From NCBI GenBank assembly GCA_965653565.1, contig CBFHAI010000007.1, positions 58,954 through 122,953 of the forward strand: a stretch of 64,000 nucleotides of DNA, in the 5' to 3' direction. The DNA comes from JALCLA01 sp965653565. Lineage in GTDB: Bacteria > Pseudomonadota > Gammaproteobacteria > Xanthomonadales > Xanthomonadaceae. Each line of letters begins with the position of its first letter. The first letter of the stretch is position 1. The notes beneath the pieces are model-generated. The model worked only from the letters and a program-made list of their open reading frames with translations. It searched no databases and was not told where the DNA came from. This document shows positions 60,875 through 64,000 of the stretch, piece after piece. Both the position numbers and the translations under genes were made by a program.

Positions 60875-63568
60875 TCAGGGCGCAACCGTCGCCAACGCTT
60901 TCCCAAACCCACCCTTCGCATGATGCGTCCGCAACGCACCGCACAAGCGAACCTCCTCCTCAGCCTGCGCCAGCCCGCGCGGTCCGCCCTCGACTTTCGC
61001 CATGCGCTCGAAATAGCGCCGATGCAGCGCCACCGCATCTGCTTCGCGGCACATCGCGATCGCCGCGAATCCCGGCAACTTCGATTGCCACACCTGCGGC
61101 GATTTCGCGAAAACCTTCTCGAAATTCGCGTCGAACCAGGTGCGTGCCGCAGGCCGGAATTCCGGCTCGGCCAGCTGCGCGAAAAGAATGTTGCCGATCT
61201 CGCCCGACCTGACCGCCGGATCGAGCAACAACGTGCGCGCCCGCTCCTGCAACGCTGCTCCCGGCACCGACGCGAGCGCCGACAATAGTTGCGCGCGCAG
61301 TTGCGCGTCCTGCGTCGCGTGCAGATGCTTTTCGATTGCGTCGAACTCGGCTTCGCCGCCCAACTGTCCCGCCATCTTCAGCGCGATGCCGCGCTGATCG
61401 CGCTCCACCGCGTCCGGCTTGAGCGTGCCGTCGCGATCGAGCCCGAGCACTGTGCGGCCTCGCGCAGCGAGCAACTTGCGCAGTTCCGGAACGCGGGCCG
61501 TTTCGACCAGCAGCGCAATCAGATTCTGTCGCAGCAGGCGGGTTTCGTCGCTGTCGTCGGGCTTCGAATCGATGCCGAGCGCGTCGAGCTTCGGCTGATA
61601 GATGCGCGCGATCAATTGCTGAAACTGTTCGCGCTGGGCGGCATCGGCTACGCCGTATTCCCACAACCATTCCAACGTCGTCGACGGCGCAACGATCACT
61701 TCGCGCGCCGAACTCGAGGCCAGCCGCGGCAGCGCCGCGAGGAAGCTCTCGATCGACAGGCTGCCGTTGCGGAATGCCGCCGACAACGAGTCGGCATAGA
61801 CACGCTGTTCGCGTTCGTTCAACGCACCGAAGGCGCGCTCGAGTGCTGCCTGGTCGCCCGGGGTCATCGCGAACCGGTAGTAACCGGCGCCGTCGGCGTT
61901 CGGATGCACCCAGGCCGGACAGCCGGAAGATTCGAGCGCGATCTCGTTGCGCGCCTGATCGATCAACAGGCACTGCTTGCGCGTCGCGTCGCCGGTGGGA
62001 AAACGCACGCACATCGGGATGCCCCAGGTCTGTCCGTCCGCTGCTTTGGAGCCGAGCGGCAGGTAGCGATGCTGGCTTACGATGAGCTTGGCTTTCGCAC
62101 CGGAACAATCGAGCGCGGTGCGCAGGAACGGCACACCCTGTAGATCGGTGAAACTCGCGAACGCGGCCTGCACTTGCGAGGCGTGATCGGTTTGCGCAGC
62201 GAGCGAGTGCATCAGATCGATGCTGGTGGCGCTGCCGCGCGCGAACTTCCCCATGTGCTGGCGCACCGCGCTGCGGAAGTTCTCTTCGCCCAGATACGAC
62301 TCGAACATCGACAACACCGCCCCGCCCTTCTGATAGGTGATTCCGTCGAAGGCTGAGATCACGTCGGTGTAGGCATGCACCGGTTCGTGGATGCGGCGTG
62401 TGCTGGCCAGGCTGTCTTCCTCCATCGCGCCCAGGCTCGCTTGCAGCAGCCGGCGGTCGGCGTGGAATTCGGGTTGCAGCTGGTGCACGATCTTGCTCGC
62501 CATCCAGGTCGCGAAGGCTTCGTTGAGCCAGATATCGTCCCACCACGGCATCGTGACGAGATTGCCGAACCACTGATGCGCCAGTTCGTGCGTGTGCGTG
62601 TTCCAGTAACTTTGGCGCGTCGACGTGGCGGCCTTGTCGACACCGAGCATCAGGGTTTCGCGATAGACGATGAGGCCCGCGTTTTCCATCGCACCGAAGC
62701 TGTAATCGGGCGCGGCGAGCAGGTCGAGTTTGTCGAACGGATACGGCGAGCCGAAATAGGCTTCGAGCGCGGCGACGATTTCTGCGGTGTGTTCGAGTGC
62801 GTAGTTCATCTCGCCGCCGCGACCCTTGGTCGCGATGCCGCGCAACTGCAGCGGCGTGCTGCGAATCGCATTCGGCGGAATATCGGCCCAAGGCACGATA
62901 TCCCACGGCCCCACCGCGAACGCGATCAGATAACTCGGCAATTTCTCGGTCGTGGCGAAGCGCAGTTTCTTCCAACCGTCGTCGAGCTTCTCTTCCGATA
63001 TCTGCGCAGAGTTGGCGTAGGCGTTCTGATTCTCCGGCACGACCAGAGTGATATCCCAAGGCGTCTTGAACGCCGGCTCGTCGAACCCCGGAAACGCGCT
63101 GCGCGCGCCGAGCGGTTCCATTTGCGTCATCACGTAGGCGTCGTCGCCCACCTTCACCTGATACGCCCCTTGCAACTGCTGGTCGTACTTGGCGCGATAC
63201 TCGAAAACCAGCTGCGCCTTGCCCGCCGCCAACATCGACGGCGCGGTCAGCTTCAACACGCCGCCCGGCGTATCGGCCACTTCGACCCTCAGCGGAATCT
63301 CCTCGCCCGACCCCGTGCGCAACGCCGCCTTGTCGAACTGCAACCCGCGACCGTGCAGCCAGATCACCTCGGTCGCCTGCGCGACATTCACATCGATCGT
63401 CGTGCGCCCGCGGAAACCCTCCTCGTGCGGATCCATCCGCAACTCGATCCCGTAGCGCTCCGGCACCACCGTCCGCGGCAACCGCCCCAACGGCACCTCG
63501 TCCCCCGCCCCCACCACGCCCACCCACGACAATAAAACCGCCAACAAACGCGCGCGCCGATGAAACAT
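60875..63568 (-). CDS. M1 family aminopeptidase, exported
   Basis: An 897-residue zinc aminopeptidase with a signal peptide (residues 1-20), so probably periplasmic or secreted. GAMEN exopeptidase motif at 292-296; zinc site HELAHQW (His327, His331) with the third ligand Glu350 in WLNEAFATW. The ERAP-like helical C-terminal domain (about 540-897) is complete. It releases N-terminal residues from peptides. GGAG precedes the ATG at 63568. No peptide transporter gene is nearby; the role is likely nutrient scavenging. Confidence 0.94.
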   Translation of the reverse strand: MFHRRARLLAVLLSWVGVVGAGDEVPLGRLPRTVVPERYGIELRMDPHEEGFRGRTTIDVNVAQATEVIWLHGRGLQFDKAALRTGSGEEIPLRVEVADTPGGVLKLTAPSMLAAGKAQLVFEYRAKYDQQLQGAYQVKVGDDAYVMTQMEPLGARSAFPGFDEPAFKTPWDITLVVPENQNAYANSAQISEEKLDDGWKKLRFATTEKLPSYLIAFAVGPWDIVPWADIPPNAIRSTPLQLRGIATKGRGGEMNYALEHTAEIVAALEAYFGSPYPFDKLDLLAAPDYSFGAMENAGLIVYRETLMLGVDKAATSTRQSYWNTHTHELAHQWFGNLVTMPWWDDIWLNEAFATWMASKIVHQLQPEFHADRRLLQASLGAMEEDSLASTRRIHEPVHAYTDVISAFDGITYQKGGAVLSMFESYLGEENFRSAVRQHMGKFARGSATSIDLMHSLAAQTDHASQVQAAFASFTDLQGVPFLRTALDCSGAKAKLIVSQHRYLPLGSKAADGQTWGIPMCVRFPTGDATRKQCLLIDQARNEIALESSGCPAWVHPNADGAGYYRFAMTPGDQAALERAFGALNEREQRVYADSLSAAFRNGSLSIESFLAALPRLASSSAREVIVAPSTTLEWLWEYGVADAAQREQFQQLIARIYQPKLDALGIDSKPDDSDETRLLRQNLIALLVETARVPELRKLLAARGRTVLGLDRDGTLKPDAVERDQRGIALKMAGQLGGEAEFDAIEKHLHATQDAQLRAQLLSALASVPGAALQERARTLLLDPAVRSGEIGNILFAQLAEPEFRPAARTWFDANFEKVFAKSPQVWQSKLPGFAAIAMCREADAVALHRRYFERMAKVEGGPRGLAQAEEEVRLCGALRTHHAKGGFGKALATVAP

Positions 63569-63799
63569 GAGGACTCCGGACCGACAGACAAATCGAAGCC
63601 CGAGGATAACAGCGGCGGGCGCGGGGCCGTTTCAATCCGATTGAGGCGAGAGCCAAGCAGACGTGCGAGTTCGCCGGCTCCTATCCGAAGGGAGTCGGTG
63701 CAATGACGCGTTGTTCGGGCAGGCGGCGAGATATCAGAACGCCGGTTCCGCTCGTGGCTTCCGCTCAAAAGCTCTTGATCCGGGGCCCCGTGTGAAGCG

Positions 63800-63964
63800 G
63801 CTCCGGGCGGGTGGATAGCCCGTCAGGGTTGCGCGCATGGATGCGCGCAAGTTTGTCGTCAGACCATGGACGGTCTGTCGACAAACCCCACCCGCCCGGA
63901 GCTTCCCGAGGGCCGAAGGGCGCGTAACCCGGGGTGTGTTTCTTTGTTACTTTCTTTGCACAAG
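63800..63964. repeat. Structured intergenic repeat with three-way-junction fold
   Basis: An outer 14-bp perfect stem (GCTCCGGGCGGGTG at 63800-63813 with 63889-63902) encloses two hairpins: TTGCGCGCA / TGCGCGCAA (63829-63850) and GTTTGTCG-x-CAGACC / GGTCTG-x-CGACAAAC (63851-63886). A conserved-looking tail follows: GGGCGCGTAACCCGGGGTG and TTTCTTTGTTACTTTCTTTG (63918-63959). I recall similar repeats from other Lysobacterales. It fills most of the gap 63569-64000 together with a GC-rich lead-in; no gene is seen there. Confidence 0.75.
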
Positions 63965-64000
63965 CCAGTACTGTCCGGGTTAATCCGCGAATAAAATCAA

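Noticed and set aside
60488..61288. Open frame translating the GGGAATC array into GNRELGIGSWESG repeats
   Set aside because: The coding look comes only from the heptad period; the frame continues antisense through the aminopeptidase gene.
63569..63800. Small genes in the right-end gap
   Set aside because: The open frames there are antisense continuations of the aminopeptidase region or read through repeat DNA, without a ribosome site or domain.

Overview
This is a high-GC chromosomal segment with no prophage, insertion sequence, CRISPR array, rRNA or tRNA that I could find. It most likely comes from a gammaproteobacterium of the order Lysobacterales (Xanthomonadales). The support is a fused aspartate kinase/diaminopimelate decarboxylase (LysAC), the MurL/MurD2 route to D-glutamate in peptidoglycan known from Xanthomonas, a lipase with its own foldase, and dispersed intergenic repeats of the kind seen in that order (GGGAATC heptads, REP-like palindromes, a structured repeat at the right end). 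Genus cannot be set from the sequence alone.

Layout. 1-1800: 3' part of an Atm1-type ABC exporter. 1996-3235 (minus): heme-oxygenase-like protein and two small proteins. 3604-5617: secreted lipase and lipase foldase. 5880-8129: parC. 8329-14757 (minus): dienelactone hydrolase, murD2, murL, lysAC, a block centred on cell-wall precursors. 14973-20436: PhzF-like protein, exported amidohydrolase, and a Tat-exported molybdenum hydroxylase (IorA/IorB type). 20508-25477: glycine-zipper protein, OsmC, an EF-G paralogue, small membrane protein, DNA polymerase IV. 25596-34031: a protein of an unrecognised two-member family, DUF2784, SET-domain methyltransferase, MASE1-GGDEF-EAL protein, META lipoprotein, GlsB/YeaQ protein, lipoprotein, acyl-CoA dehydrogenase. 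34101-35308: acetyltransferase and methyltransferase. 35326-40080 (minus): TonB, ECF sigma factor, FecR and an STN-type TonB-dependent receptor, a self-contained surface-signalling and uptake unit. 40284-42544: two related exported DUF4397-like proteins. 42712-46991: HNH protein, membrane protein, the second member of the unrecognised family, dxs. 47004-48842: divergent prmC and a membrane protein. 48980-55545: TetR regulator and a complete RND efflux system. 55657-63568 (minus): a 1374-residue membrane protein of unknown role, a PycTM-like membrane protein and an M1 aminopeptidase.

How the genes fit together. LysAC supplies diaminopimelate and lysine, while MurD2 and MurL install and epimerise the glutamate of the muropeptide; the three genes lie on one strand with 58 nt and then a 20-nt overlap between them. 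The TonB/ECF/FecR/receptor set has the parts for substrate-induced expression of one outer-membrane transporter. The TetR gene begins inside a near-perfect 32-bp palindrome that probably autoregulates it and controls the efflux operon behind it. The most open questions are the 1374-residue membrane protein with an internal TonB-receptor-like motif, the two paralogues at 25596 and 43797, and the structured repeats in the gaps.
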